7,186 nt of DNA from Arenicella sp. (GTDB lineage: Bacteria; Pseudomonadota; Gammaproteobacteria; Arenicellales; Arenicellaceae). This document shows positions 1-6,609 of this stretch, in pieces. The stretch lies in assembly GCA_023299895.1 (NCBI GenBank), contig JALZWI010000178.1:1-7186 (forward strand), given 5' to 3'. Below the pieces are notes generated by a model. The model was not told where the DNA came from. It searched no databases and saw nothing but the letters and a program-made list of their open reading frames with translations. A program made the translations under genes and the position numbers. Within the stretch, counting starts at the first letter, position 1, and the number at the start of each line of letters is the position of its first letter.

Positions 1-492
<492 letters not shown>

Positions 493-516
493 TTTATAGA
501 GATACTCGAAGGCAAT

Positions 517-554
517 AAAAGCGGCGATGATAAAATCCATCGCTGCTTTTTTTT
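517..554 (+). terminator. Rho-independent terminator of the EP-repeat gene
   Basis: The left arm 517-529 (AAAAGCGGCGATG) pairs with 538-550 (CATCGCTGCTTTT) over 13 bp, with one G-T wobble and an 8-nt loop. A run of eight T starts at 547. It lies 24 bases after the stop codon at 492 on the same strand. On the - strand the stem is also followed by a short T run, so it may work weakly in both directions. Confidence 0.88.
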
Positions 555-614
555 ATCTAAAGTAAGTTAAATTGTATTCAGTACTTATTTAGTAAGTGAC
601 GTTAAACTGCTGGA

Positions 615-620
615 TATAAT
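615..620 (+). promoter_or_regulatory. Possible -10 box TATAAT
   Basis: A perfect TATAAT lies inside a 6-bp inverted repeat (ACTGCT 606-611, AGCAGT 625-630). I see no good -35 hexamer 16-18 bases upstream. It could drive transcription into the structured region and the small ORF at 687, but in AT-rich DNA a lone -10 match is weak evidence. Confidence 0.2.
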
Positions 621-681
621 TTAAAGCAGTAGCAAATAGTTGGCGAGTTTTAGGATTAAGCTAGAATTTTTAAGAATTGAG

Positions 682-711
682 GCTTTATGAACTTAAAAGA
701 ATTCATAAAGC
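682..711. repeat. Perfect 10-bp inverted repeat in the intergenic region
   Basis: GCTTTATGAA (682-691) is exactly complementary to TTCATAAAGC (702-711), with a 10-base spacer. In RNA from the + strand this hairpin would bury the ATG at 687 of the possible small ORF. As DNA it could be a binding site for a dimeric regulator. It is not followed by a T run, so it is not a simple terminator. Confidence 0.6.
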
Positions 712-782
712 ATACAACCAAAGTGCTTCGAGTTTATCTTGGACGGATCCAATACCTAGTGAAACCATTCACTTTACAATGA
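687..782 (+). CDS. Possible small ORF, 31 residues, unknown
   Basis: ATG at 687 opens a 31-codon frame ending with TGA (780-782). GAGG at 679-682 lies four bases before the ATG, a short spacing for a ribosome binding site. The product would start MNLKEFIKHTTKVLRVYLGR, basic with mixed hydrophobic residues and no clear signal peptide or membrane span. It matches nothing I know. The start sits in a perfect inverted repeat (682-711), so translation would be hindered if that hairpin forms. An ORF this short often occurs by chance; the alternative is that the stretch is a non-coding structured RNA or plain spacer. Confidence 0.2.
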   Translation: MNLKEFIKHTTKVLRVYLGRIQYLVKPFTLQ

Positions 783-838
783 AGGTTTGTGATCCGTTCT
801 GATCTGGTAATCCTATTTGGAACTAATTGATAGGTATT
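743..838. repeat. Interleaved inverted repeats in the intergenic region
   Basis: ACGGATC (743-749) pairs with GATCCGT (791-797). AATACCTA (751-758) pairs with TAGGTATT (831-838). AGTGAA (758-763) pairs with TTCACT (768-773) around a 4-base loop. The first two stems interleave, so together they would form a pseudoknot; otherwise they are alternatives. With the 682-711 hairpin this makes an unusually dense set of stems for a spacer, but each is short and no RNA family is recognised. Confidence 0.35.
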
Positions 839-845
839 AAGAAAT

Positions 846-879
846 AAAAAAACCGATGCATGGGAACATGCATCGGTTT
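846..879 (-). terminator. Rho-independent terminator of the TonB-dependent receptor gene
   Basis: Positions 850-862 (AAACCGATGCATG) pair with 867-879 (CATGCATCGGTTT), a perfect 13-bp stem with a 4-base loop. Read on the - strand, the stem runs into seven T (852-846). It lies 45 bases past the receptor stop codon. On the + strand only three T follow, so the main direction is leftward. Confidence 0.88.
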
Positions 880-886
880 GAATACA

Positions 887-909
887 TTATAGGGATAAAC
901 TCCCTATAA
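887..909 (-). other. 3'-UTR hairpin before the terminator
   Basis: TTATAGGGA (887-895) pairs perfectly with TCCCTATAA (901-909), giving nine pairs and a 5-base loop. It starts 15 bases beyond the receptor stop codon and is not followed by T on the - strand. It may protect the mRNA 3' end or be part of a processed 3' RNA. Confidence 0.5.
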
Positions 910-924
910 GTATGTCTAAGGTAA

Positions 925-3390
925 TTAGAAGTCCTTACTTATAGAGACACCATAAGTTCGAGGCTCATTACGATAACCATTAAACGTTCCTAATTGAGCA
1001 ATACCAGGAAAACTGCTCTGCAATGTATCGTTATCAGTCACATTACGGCCCCATAATGAGACACTTAGCCCATTTTGAGTTGTTATACCTGCTGATAAGT
1101 TAAGGTTCTTGGTCTCCTGCACAGCACCAATATCTGCTACCGTTCCGTTAGCAAAAGTGACTGAACCACCAGGAACATTTTCAGTTAATTGAACTTCATC
1201 CTCGTAGAAAAAATCACCACGTATAAATGCATCATTACTACCAATATTAAAATTATAAATCGCGGCTATAGAAAAACTCACATCATGAATACCTGCTGGA
1301 GATTGACCAGACAAATCTACAGATTCCGGGTCACCAGAATCTAATTCAACCGCTGGGCCATTCTGAAAAGAATCAAACTCAGGGTCTAATAAAGTAGCGG
1401 CAAATTTTAACTCTAAAGCATCAGTCGGGTAATAAGAAATATCGAATTCAGCACCCAAAACCGATTGTTCTTCCGAGTTTGTTAAGAAAAATCCAGTTCC
1501 AACAAATGTATTTGATTGAAAATCTTCTAAGGTTTGATCAAAAATTGCAAGGTTGAATGAACCTCGATTAAACCTACCCTTCAAACCAAATTCAAAAACC
1601 TCTGCTTCTTCAGGGTCAGCAAAACGTAAACCAGGAGCTGAGTCGCGACTTAAATTAAATGATGAGGCTTTAAAGCCTGTGCCATAACTTACATAACTAC
1701 TCAAAGAGTCAGAAAAATCATAGGCCAACTTCAGAGTGTAAGTTAGCTCATCATCATCTGTACTACTTTCTGGGTCATCTGATGTCAAATCGTCCAACGG
1801 AGGTAAAAATTGTAATGGGCTTAAACCATCCGCAGTCGCTGCGTCTATAAGACCAAAAGCAACCAATTGGTCTAAGTTTACAGAAGAAAAAACATCACTT
1901 AGAGATTGAATAACTGTTGCGTCTTTTTCATCATTAGTAAAATTTAAACCCAAAGATAAGGTTGTTTTATCTGAGACATGGTAATCAAACTGACCAAAAA
2001 ACGAAATTGATTCATTCTCTAAAGTACCAACGTCTGAAACACCTGAACCTGCAGCAAAAAATGGTGCGCCGACAGCGCCTTCAAGAGTCGCAAAACCAGT
2101 CAGAGCATCAGTTACTGCCCCCCCAATTATAGAAGCACCTAATGCACTAGTCGGACTTATACCTGCAGCAGATAAGCCTTGAACAGCGGCAGACTGCGCT
2201 CCACCAGCAATAAGTGTATTAACATATGGTCTAAAACCCGAACCAAATACAAGGTTATTTTCAGTTTGAATATCTTCATCAAAATAGAACGCGCCAACTT
2301 GCCAATCAAAGTTATCACCAGCACTACCAGTTAAGCGAAACTCTTGTGTTAAAGTTTCTATATCAGATTGAATATCATTGGTACTTATATCGGTACTTGT
2401 GAAATCTGCATCAATATCTGAAAAAGTGTCGATCTCTCGATAAGAAGTTATTGATGTTAATGTCACATTACCAAAATCATAATCTACTTGAGCAGAGATA
2501 CCGTAGTTATCCTGCTGATTTGTTGGGTCAATATTGGTTAATTGCGTTCTAGAGTCATCATCATTAGCAATAAGATCACCCCCTGCAGCTTGAATTGCAC
2601 CAAGCGTTGGCCCTGCAAAAAGATTTACAGTTGCACAACACTCTTCATCAATATTATCAAAATCGGCAATAACTCGAATTTCTAAATTATCATTAGGATT
2701 CAACAGTAAATCACCTCTGATATTGTATCGGTCGCGATTATTAATATCGTTACCAGTAACCTGATTAGTCACATAGCCATCTTTTGAATTGATGCCACCA
2801 GAGATTTTAAAAGCGGCTGTATCACTTATTGCACCTTCTACTTCGCCTTTTAAAATCACCGTATCTCTGTTTCCAAAAGAAGCAGAAACTTTACCACCAG
2901 GCTCACCAGTTGGTTTGGCTGTGATGACACTGATCACACCTGCTGATGCATTTTTACCAAATAAAGTACTTTGAGGGCCATTCAGTACTTCAACTCGCTC
3001 CAATGATGGTAGATCACCGATTGCACCTGCCGAGCGAGAACGATATACACCATCAACAAATACACCGACAGAAGGTTCAATACCCGGATTGTTAGCACCA
3101 TTACCAAAACCACGTATAAAGAAGCTGGTATTAGTCGAACTTTGTAATGTCGAAACACGAAGAGATGGAACCACACTTTGCAAATCAGAAATATCTAATA
3201 TTTGCGCTTTTTCAATAGCTTCGGCCGAAACAACAGTAACGGCAACGGGGGTTTCTTGCAAAGTCTGTACTCGTTTTGTAGCGGTTACAACAATTTCTTC
3301 AATTACACCGGATTGTGCAAATGATGTAACAGAAATTGCACCACACACCAACCCTGCTATTACTGCATGTTTTTTAGATAAATAACTCAT
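925..3390 (-). CDS. TonB-dependent outer-membrane receptor
   Basis: The product (821 residues) is an outer-membrane active transporter that takes a ligand through a 22-strand barrel using energy passed on by TonB-ExbBD. Residues 1-25 form a signal peptide, probably cut after SFA. EEIVVTATKR (31-40) is the TonB box. The plug spans about 44-160 and shows FIRGFG (91-96), FVDGVYRSR (111-119) and VEVLNGPQSTLFGKNASAG (133-151). The barrel fills the rest and ends in KDF with terminal Phe, the usual BAM signal. There is no N-terminal STN signalling domain, so control through an anti-sigma factor is unlikely. A vicinal Cys pair (251-252) sits in an early barrel loop, and acidic stretches (DDDS, SSTDDDE) suggest long surface loops. 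The ATG is set by GAGGAG (3399-3404) eight bases upstream. The ligand cannot be told: no siderophore, glycan-degrading or B12 genes lie alongside. Family certain, substrate unknown. Confidence 0.96.
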   Translation of the reverse strand: MSYLSKKHAVIAGLVCGAISVTSFAQSGVIEEIVVTATKRVQTLQETPVAVTVVSAEAIEKAQILDISDLQSVVPSLRVSTLQSSTNTSFFIRGFGNGANNPGIEPSVGVFVDGVYRSRSAGAIGDLPSLERVEVLNGPQSTLFGKNASAGVISVITAKPTGEPGGKVSASFGNRDTVILKGEVEGAISDTAAFKISGGINSKDGYVTNQVTGNDINNRDRYNIRGDLLLNPNDNLEIRVIADFDNIDEECCATVNLFAGPTLGAIQAAGGDLIANDDDSRTQLTNIDPTNQQDNYGISAQVDYDFGNVTLTSITSYREIDTFSDIDADFTSTDISTNDIQSDIETLTQEFRLTGSAGDNFDWQVGAFYFDEDIQTENNLVFGSGFRPYVNTLIAGGAQSAAVQGLSAAGISPTSALGASIIGGAVTDALTGFATLEGAVGAPFFAAGSGVSDVGTLENESISFFGQFDYHVSDKTTLSLGLNFTNDEKDATVIQSLSDVFSSVNLDQLVAFGLIDAATADGLSPLQFLPPLDDLTSDDPESSTDDDELTYTLKLAYDFSDSLSSYVSYGTGFKASSFNLSRDSAPGLRFADPEEAEVFEFGLKGRFNRGSFNLAIFDQTLEDFQSNTFVGTGFFLTNSEEQSVLGAEFDISYYPTDALELKFAATLLDPEFDSFQNGPAVELDSGDPESVDLSGQSPAGIHDVSFSIAAIYNFNIGSNDAFIRGDFFYEDEVQLTENVPGGSVTFANGTVADIGAVQETKNLNLSAGITTQNGLSVSLWGRNVTDNDTLQSSFPGIAQLGTFNGYRNEPRTYGVSISKDF

Positions 3391-3398
3391 ATTTATAT

Positions 3399-3404
3399 CT
3401 CCTC
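3399..3404 (-). promoter_or_regulatory. Ribosome binding site of the receptor gene
   Basis: On the - strand this reads GAGGAG, eight bases before the ATG at 3390. It is the strongest Shine-Dalgarno sequence in the window and fixes the start, giving a proper signal peptide. Confidence 0.85.
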
Positions 3405-3419
3405 TCTATTGGTTTTTTT

Positions 3420-3425
3420 ATTATA
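3420..3425 (-). promoter_or_regulatory. Likely -10 box of the receptor gene
   Basis: A perfect TATAAT on the - strand would start transcription near 3413, leaving a leader of about 22 bases that contains the GAGGAG. No good -35 box is seen at 16-18 bases, which would fit a promoter that needs an activator; the repeats at 3507-3551 are a candidate site. Confidence 0.4.
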
Positions 3426-3506
3426 CCGACATTAATATTGGACGTAATGTACAACAAATGACTTAATTTAATTGTGCTCTGAAATCATCATATACGCAAC
3501 AGTTAT

Positions 3507-3551
3507 ACTAATGAAACTAAAACTAGTGAAACATTTTTTACACTTACTAGT
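3507..3551. promoter_or_regulatory. Putative operator: direct repeats plus inverted copy
   Basis: ACTAATGAAAC (3507-3517) and ACTAGTGAAAC (3522-3532) agree at 10 of 11 bases and repeat every 15 bases. CACTTACTAGT (3541-3551) is close to the inverse of ACTAGTG, so 3522-3551 is bounded by two ACTAGT palindromes. The cluster is about 120-160 bp upstream of the receptor start. The regulator is unknown. Confidence 0.35.
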
Positions 3552-3582
3552 CAATTGGTAAAAAAATATTGACATTTCAATT

Positions 3583-3601
3583 ATCTAATAACGTGTTAGA
3601 T
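3583..3601 (-). terminator. Palindromic hairpin after the DUF1295 gene, possible weak terminator
   Basis: Positions 3583-3590 pair with 3594-3601 over eight pairs (one T-G wobble), leaving a 3-base loop. It begins one base past the TAA of the DUF1295 gene. The stem is AT-rich and the T run on the - strand (3566-3560) comes some 16 bases later, so it is a poor terminator by itself. A second AT-only stem (3534-3541 with 3558-3565) follows. It could instead be an operator. Confidence 0.35.
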
Positions 3602-3602
3602 A

Positions 3603-4478
3603 TTAATTTTGGGGAAGTTTCAAAATTAATATAGGAGTGACTTCTCGATATTTAAGGTAATCAAGGTTATCTCCCCATCGTTTATCACCTATCTCATGCG
3701 ATAAATTTACACCACTAATGTAACGAAGTAAAACGAATACAAATATTGGTGAAATTAAACAAAACCATTGCGCTCCAGATATCACTGGTATCGCAAATAT
3801 CGCGATGCCAGTCCACAATACGATCTCACCAAAATAGTTCGGATGCTGTGACCATGACCAAAGGCCAACACGAATGAATTGCTCTGAGTTTTTGGGGTTT
3901 TGTTTAAATTTTGATTTTTGATAGTCCGCAACCACCTCAATCGACATACCCAAAAACCAGATAACAATCCCAACAATGCCAACCCAAGATATTGGTACTC
4001 GTTGTTCATTCGTGATGATAACCAAAGCACAGGCTGCGGTCATAACCACCCACAGCGCCTGCATTGTCCAAGCGACTAAAAAATTCAATGGTCTAACCTT
4101 CATCTCATCAAAGCGCCCATCACGTCCATTTCGTTTAACTCTAAAAAACAAATAAGAACCTAAACGTAAAGCCCAAAAAATCACCATAGCTGCAACTATC
4201 AGAGCTCTAGCATCCAGATTGCTGCTCAAGGACATTGCGATAATGATCACTAGAATATAGGTTGTCGCACCAATAAGATCGTAATAATGTTCAGTTTGAG
4301 CCATAATTGCTGGTATATAAGCAAGCCAATTTAAGGTAAATGCGACAATAACAACAAAGGCAAAAACAGAGACAGAACCTAAGCGTTGACCGTTATCACC
4401 ACCCGCATAGGCTACTAAAAATGCGAACAGTATTGAACCGACGATTGCACCTAAAAAATATTGTTTTTTGTTTGACAC
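3603..4478 (-). CDS. DUF1295 family membrane protein (steroid 5-alpha-reductase-like)
   Basis: This 291-residue integral inner-membrane protein has about seven hydrophobic segments (roughly 8-25, 36-58, 70-85, 90-112, 133-155, 162-180 and 219-252). Family marks are QTEHYYDLIG (61-70), LRLGSYLFFRVKRNGRDGRF (104-123), ADYQKSKFK (184-192) and SQHPNYFGE (210-218). The last matches the cofactor-binding signature shared by steroid 5-alpha reductases and isoprenylcysteine methyltransferases. The C-terminal YREVTP is also usual for the family. Length is normal. Members are assumed to reduce or modify lipid-like substrates with NADPH; the substrate here is unknown. The start is GTG (4476-4478): an in-frame TAG lies 13 bases upstream and the next Met is residue 59. 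A weak TAGG (4493-4490) about 11 bases away may serve as ribosome binding site. It is divergent from the PLP enzyme gene. Confidence 0.9.
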   Translation of the reverse strand: MSNKKQYFLGAIVGSILFAFLVAYAGGDNGQRLGSVSVFAFVVIVAFTLNWLAYIPAIMAQTEHYYDLIGATTYILVIIIAMSLSSNLDARALIVAAMVIFWALRLGSYLFFRVKRNGRDGRFDEMKVRPLNFLVAWTMQALWVVMTAACALVIITNEQRVPISWVGIVGIVIWFLGMSIEVVADYQKSKFKQNPKNSEQFIRVGLWSWSQHPNYFGEIVLWTGIAIFAIPVISGAQWFCLISPIFVFVLLRYISGVNLSHEIGDKRWGDNLDYLKYREVTPILILKLPQN

Positions 4479-4601
4479 TAAAATAATTACCTATATCTAG
4501 AGTTATACATTTTACCCTACCTGATTTAACGTATGCAAAATGTCTACTCGCTCGTTTACGCTAAGGTTTATTTATTTTTCTTATTTTGAAGAGCCACAAG
4601 T

Positions 4602-4607
4602 TATACT
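4602..4607 (+). promoter_or_regulatory. Possible -10 box before ATG 4636
   Basis: TATACT would give transcription from about 4614, 22 bases before the preferred start. This would exclude the longer form starting at 4540. No convincing -35 is present, so this is weak. Confidence 0.2.
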
Positions 4608-4635
4608 AGAACGAGTTAATTCAAGATGGGACGAC

Positions 4636-6045
4636 ATGAAAAAGCCTGACTTTATTGGTTTAGACACTCAGTACAAAACAGCATCTGGAAAGCTCTGCCG
4701 CCGCATTCATATGGATGGGGCTGCCTCTCCACTGGCTGCTGCAACAGCACTTAAAACGATAGAAAAAGTATTACCGCATTACTCCAACACACACAGCTAT
4801 GTGCACTCATGTGCTCAAATTTCAACAAAAGCATTAGCTTGGGCTAATCAAACGACTTTAAATTTTGTTAGTGCAGATATAGATAATTACACTGCGGTTT
4901 ATACTGGCTCGGGAAGTACTGCGGCCATTAATCGAGTTGCACGCGGTTTAAGTGATCTTCGCCCCGATCGAAAAATAGTCCTTGTTAGTGCCATGGAGCA
5001 TCATGCCAATGACCTACCCCATCGAGCCAATAACAATGAGGTTATCTATATTCCACTTGCCGGCGAAGGTGCGCAGCAAGGTAGTATTGATTTAGAGGCT
5101 TTTGAAGCACTACTAATTAAATATCGAGATCAAATAAATTACGTTGCCGTCTCATTGGTGAGTAATGTTACTGGAATCATTAATCCTGTTTCGCAAATGG
5201 CGCAATTAACCCATCAACATAAAGCGTTGATAGTCGTGGATGCTGCTCAGGCAGTTGCGCATTTACCGATAGCGTTAAGTCAACCTGATATAACAACTGA
5301 AATAGACTTTTTCATTTTTTCCGGGCATAAGCTTTATACACCTGGTTCTCCAGGCTTATTGATTGCTAAAAAAACATTGTTAGAGCAGATGACTGGTCAG
5401 GATTTAGGGGGAGGATCCGTATCTGATGTAAGCTATTACGACTATCAACTCCACTCTCAATTCCCTGATCGCGAACAGTCTGGCACCCCAAATTTTGTTG
5501 GTGCAATTGCATTGGCTGCCGTGATGCAAGAATTAAACAAATACGGCCGTGACATAATATATCAACATAATAATGAGTTAATGACCTCGCTGCTTGCATC
5601 TCTAGCAGAGCAAGACGACATTAGTATTTATGGTTCGCCGGACTCTGAGCGTATTGGCGCAGTTGCTTTTAATCATCAGCGGATTGATCATGGCTTATTC
5701 GCGGCCATCTTAAATGATTACTACGCTATCGCAGTGCGTAATGAATGTTTTTGCGCTCATCCTTATGTTAGTAGCATGCTTAAAGAAAGTCTCTGGGCAT
5801 TAGACTTAGATGATATCCCTAACGAACAGCAACAGACGTTCATCAATCGAAAAAGAGGCATGATTAGAGTCAGTCTTAGCTTGTACAACAATCAGTCTGA
5901 TATTGATTGTTTGATAAACGCGATACAAGAAATTTCTAATAATATAAATAAACTTAGGGAGCACTATCATCCTCTGGATGATGGTTCATACAAACACAAA
6001 GATTATCAACTTAATTGGCAAGAGCATTTAAAACTGCTGTGCTAA
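4636..6045 (+). CDS. Class V aminotransferase-fold PLP enzyme, cysteine desulfurase-like
   Basis: A cytosolic PLP enzyme of the SufS/CsdA-like branch. From ATG 4636 it has 469 residues; an in-frame ATG at 4540 would add 32. I prefer 4636 because the family-like part begins there (KKPDFIGLDTQY), the extra residues look unrelated, and neither start has a strong ribosome binding site. Long-form numbering follows. GSGSTAAINR binds the cofactor phosphate; EHHAND (153-158) includes the His stacking on PLP; D234 and Q237 in DAAQAVAH hold the pyridine ring; K264 in SGHK is the Schiff-base lysine. GTPNFVGAIALAA is a family motif. RNECFCAHPY (400-409) puts C405 where group II cysteine desulfurases carry the sulfur-accepting Cys, with R400 suited to bind carboxylate. 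No suf, isc, csdE or tusA gene is adjacent, so desulfurase activity is possible but unproven; lyase or aminotransferase is the alternative. Confidence 0.9.
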   Translation: MKKPDFIGLDTQYKTASGKLCRRIHMDGAASPLAAATALKTIEKVLPHYSNTHSYVHSCAQISTKALAWANQTTLNFVSADIDNYTAVYTGSGSTAAINRVARGLSDLRPDRKIVLVSAMEHHANDLPHRANNNEVIYIPLAGEGAQQGSIDLEAFEALLIKYRDQINYVAVSLVSNVTGIINPVSQMAQLTHQHKALIVVDAAQAVAHLPIALSQPDITTEIDFFIFSGHKLYTPGSPGLLIAKKTLLEQMTGQDLGGGSVSDVSYYDYQLHSQFPDREQSGTPNFVGAIALAAVMQELNKYGRDIIYQHNNELMTSLLASLAEQDDISIYGSPDSERIGAVAFNHQRIDHGLFAAILNDYYAIAVRNECFCAHPYVSSMLKESLWALDLDDIPNEQQQTFINRKRGMIRVSLSLYNNQSDIDCLINAIQEISNNINKLREHYHPLDDGSYKHKDYQLNWQEHLKLLC

Positions 6046-6049
6046 TTAT

Positions 6050-6067
6050 AAAAACTCACTCCGTGAG
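6050..6067 (-). terminator. Small Rho-independent terminator of the 73-residue gene
   Basis: CTCAC (6055-6059) pairs with GTGAG (6063-6067) around a 3-base loop. On the - strand the stem is followed by five T (6054-6050). No T run follows on the + strand, so it serves the leftward gene ending at 6122, about 55 bases past its stop. The stem is short. Confidence 0.55.
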
Positions 6068-6098
6068 AATATAAAGATAAAATATCTAGACTATCTAA

Positions 6099-6112
6099 TA
6101 AGTAATTACTTA
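6099..6112. repeat. 14-bp perfect palindrome between convergent genes
   Basis: TAAGTAATTACTTA is fully self-complementary and lies 10 bases beyond the stop of the 73-residue gene. It has no loop bases of its own and no adjoining long T run, so a terminator role is doubtful. Confidence 0.35.
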
Positions 6113-6121
6113 GTTTAAAAA

Positions 6122-6343
6122 TTAACAGCTGTACACAAGTTTCAAATTTACTCTACCAGAAGAGACTTTTACCTTCCTAGAGGCTTTTTTAACTCGATTC
6201 TTAGGTTCATCAGGGTTAATTTCTATAGACAACCAATGTTGACACTCCATGCCCGCAAAATAAGGCACCAGTGGCCCTTCAATTTCTTCAGGGTGGTTGT
6301 ATATCAACTCGTCAGTAACAGGTACAAAAATTTGCTGGTTCAT
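6122..6343 (-). CDS. Small conserved-looking protein of unknown function, 73 residues
   Basis: The product begins MNQQIFVPVTDELIYNHPEE, continues with GPLVPYFAGMECQHWLSIEI and ends in a basic tail (KNRVKKASRKVKVSSGRVNLK). It has two Cys (one penultimate), no signal peptide and no membrane span, so it is probably cytosolic. The acidic, proline-containing first half and strongly basic second half suggest a compact domain plus a nucleic-acid- or protein-binding tail; that is inference. The ATG at 6343 has a weak GAG (6351-6353) seven bases upstream. A possible promoter is TTGTTA (6383-6388) and TATTAA (6360-6365) with a 17-base spacer, each matching consensus at 4 of 6. It is divergent from the response regulator gene and convergent with the PLP enzyme gene. 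Support for a real gene comes from its regular composition, its own terminator and a position that no other gene covers. I do not recognise the family. Confidence 0.7.
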   Translation of the reverse strand: MNQQIFVPVTDELIYNHPEEIEGPLVPYFAGMECQHWLSIEINPDEPKNRVKKASRKVKVSSGRVNLKLVYSC

Positions 6344-6558
6344 AATAAGGCTCGTTTACTTAATATTTAACATCCATTGCCCTAACAACTAATGCGACTC
6401 TTTTACAATGAGCGGCAGATATTTTTCTACTTTTGCTCAACTCGAACACAATGCTCGTTTTAGGTTTTCTATTAGACTCCACTAAAATGACGAAATAGCG
6501 ACAAAATAATGGTAATAATATGGTTTTGATCGTAATTGAGGTAAATCATTGAAGAATC

Positions 6559-6609
6559 ATGCAAAATAACCAACTAAAATTAAATAACAGACCTCAGTTC
6601 AAAAAATAA
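6559..6609 (+). CDS. Possible 16-codon leader ORF overlapping the response regulator start
   Basis: ATG at 6559 opens a 16-codon frame (MQNNQLKLNNRPQFKK) whose TAA (6607-6609) shares its last base with the ATG of the response regulator, forming TAATG. GAAGAA (6551-6556) is close upstream but with very short spacing; GAGG (6538-6541) is too far. The regulator has no visible ribosome binding site, so translational coupling from this ORF could explain its expression. Chance is a real alternative. Confidence 0.25.
   Translation: MQNNQLKLNNRPQFKK

Noticed and set aside
493..600. Integron attC site after the EP-repeat gene
   Set aside because: The hairpin at 517-550 is a terminator with a T run; no paired attC core sites (RYYYAAC/GTTRRRY) are visible.
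690..812. Decayed transposase fragment on the - strand (frame with FIVK, a stop, then KLEALWLYAL)
   Set aside because: There is a faint resemblance to the zinc-ribbon end of IS1595-type transposases, but it is too short, broken by a stop, and lacks catalytic motifs and terminal repeats.
555..845. tRNA or known riboswitch in the structured spacer
   Set aside because: No cloverleaf, no T-loop consensus and no riboswitch core motif that I can recognise.
2789..3385. Open frames on the + strand, and a further - strand frame at 2982-3176, inside the receptor gene
   Set aside because: They overlap the plug-coding part of a clear TonB-dependent receptor and their products have no recognisable features; they are out-of-frame shadows.
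3782..4030. Second - strand frame inside the DUF1295 gene
   Set aside because: It overlaps the conserved SQHPNYFGE region of the real gene in another frame and has no features of its own.
5366..5599. - strand frame inside the PLP enzyme gene
   Set aside because: It is antisense to a well-supported catalytic domain and its product has no recognisable features.
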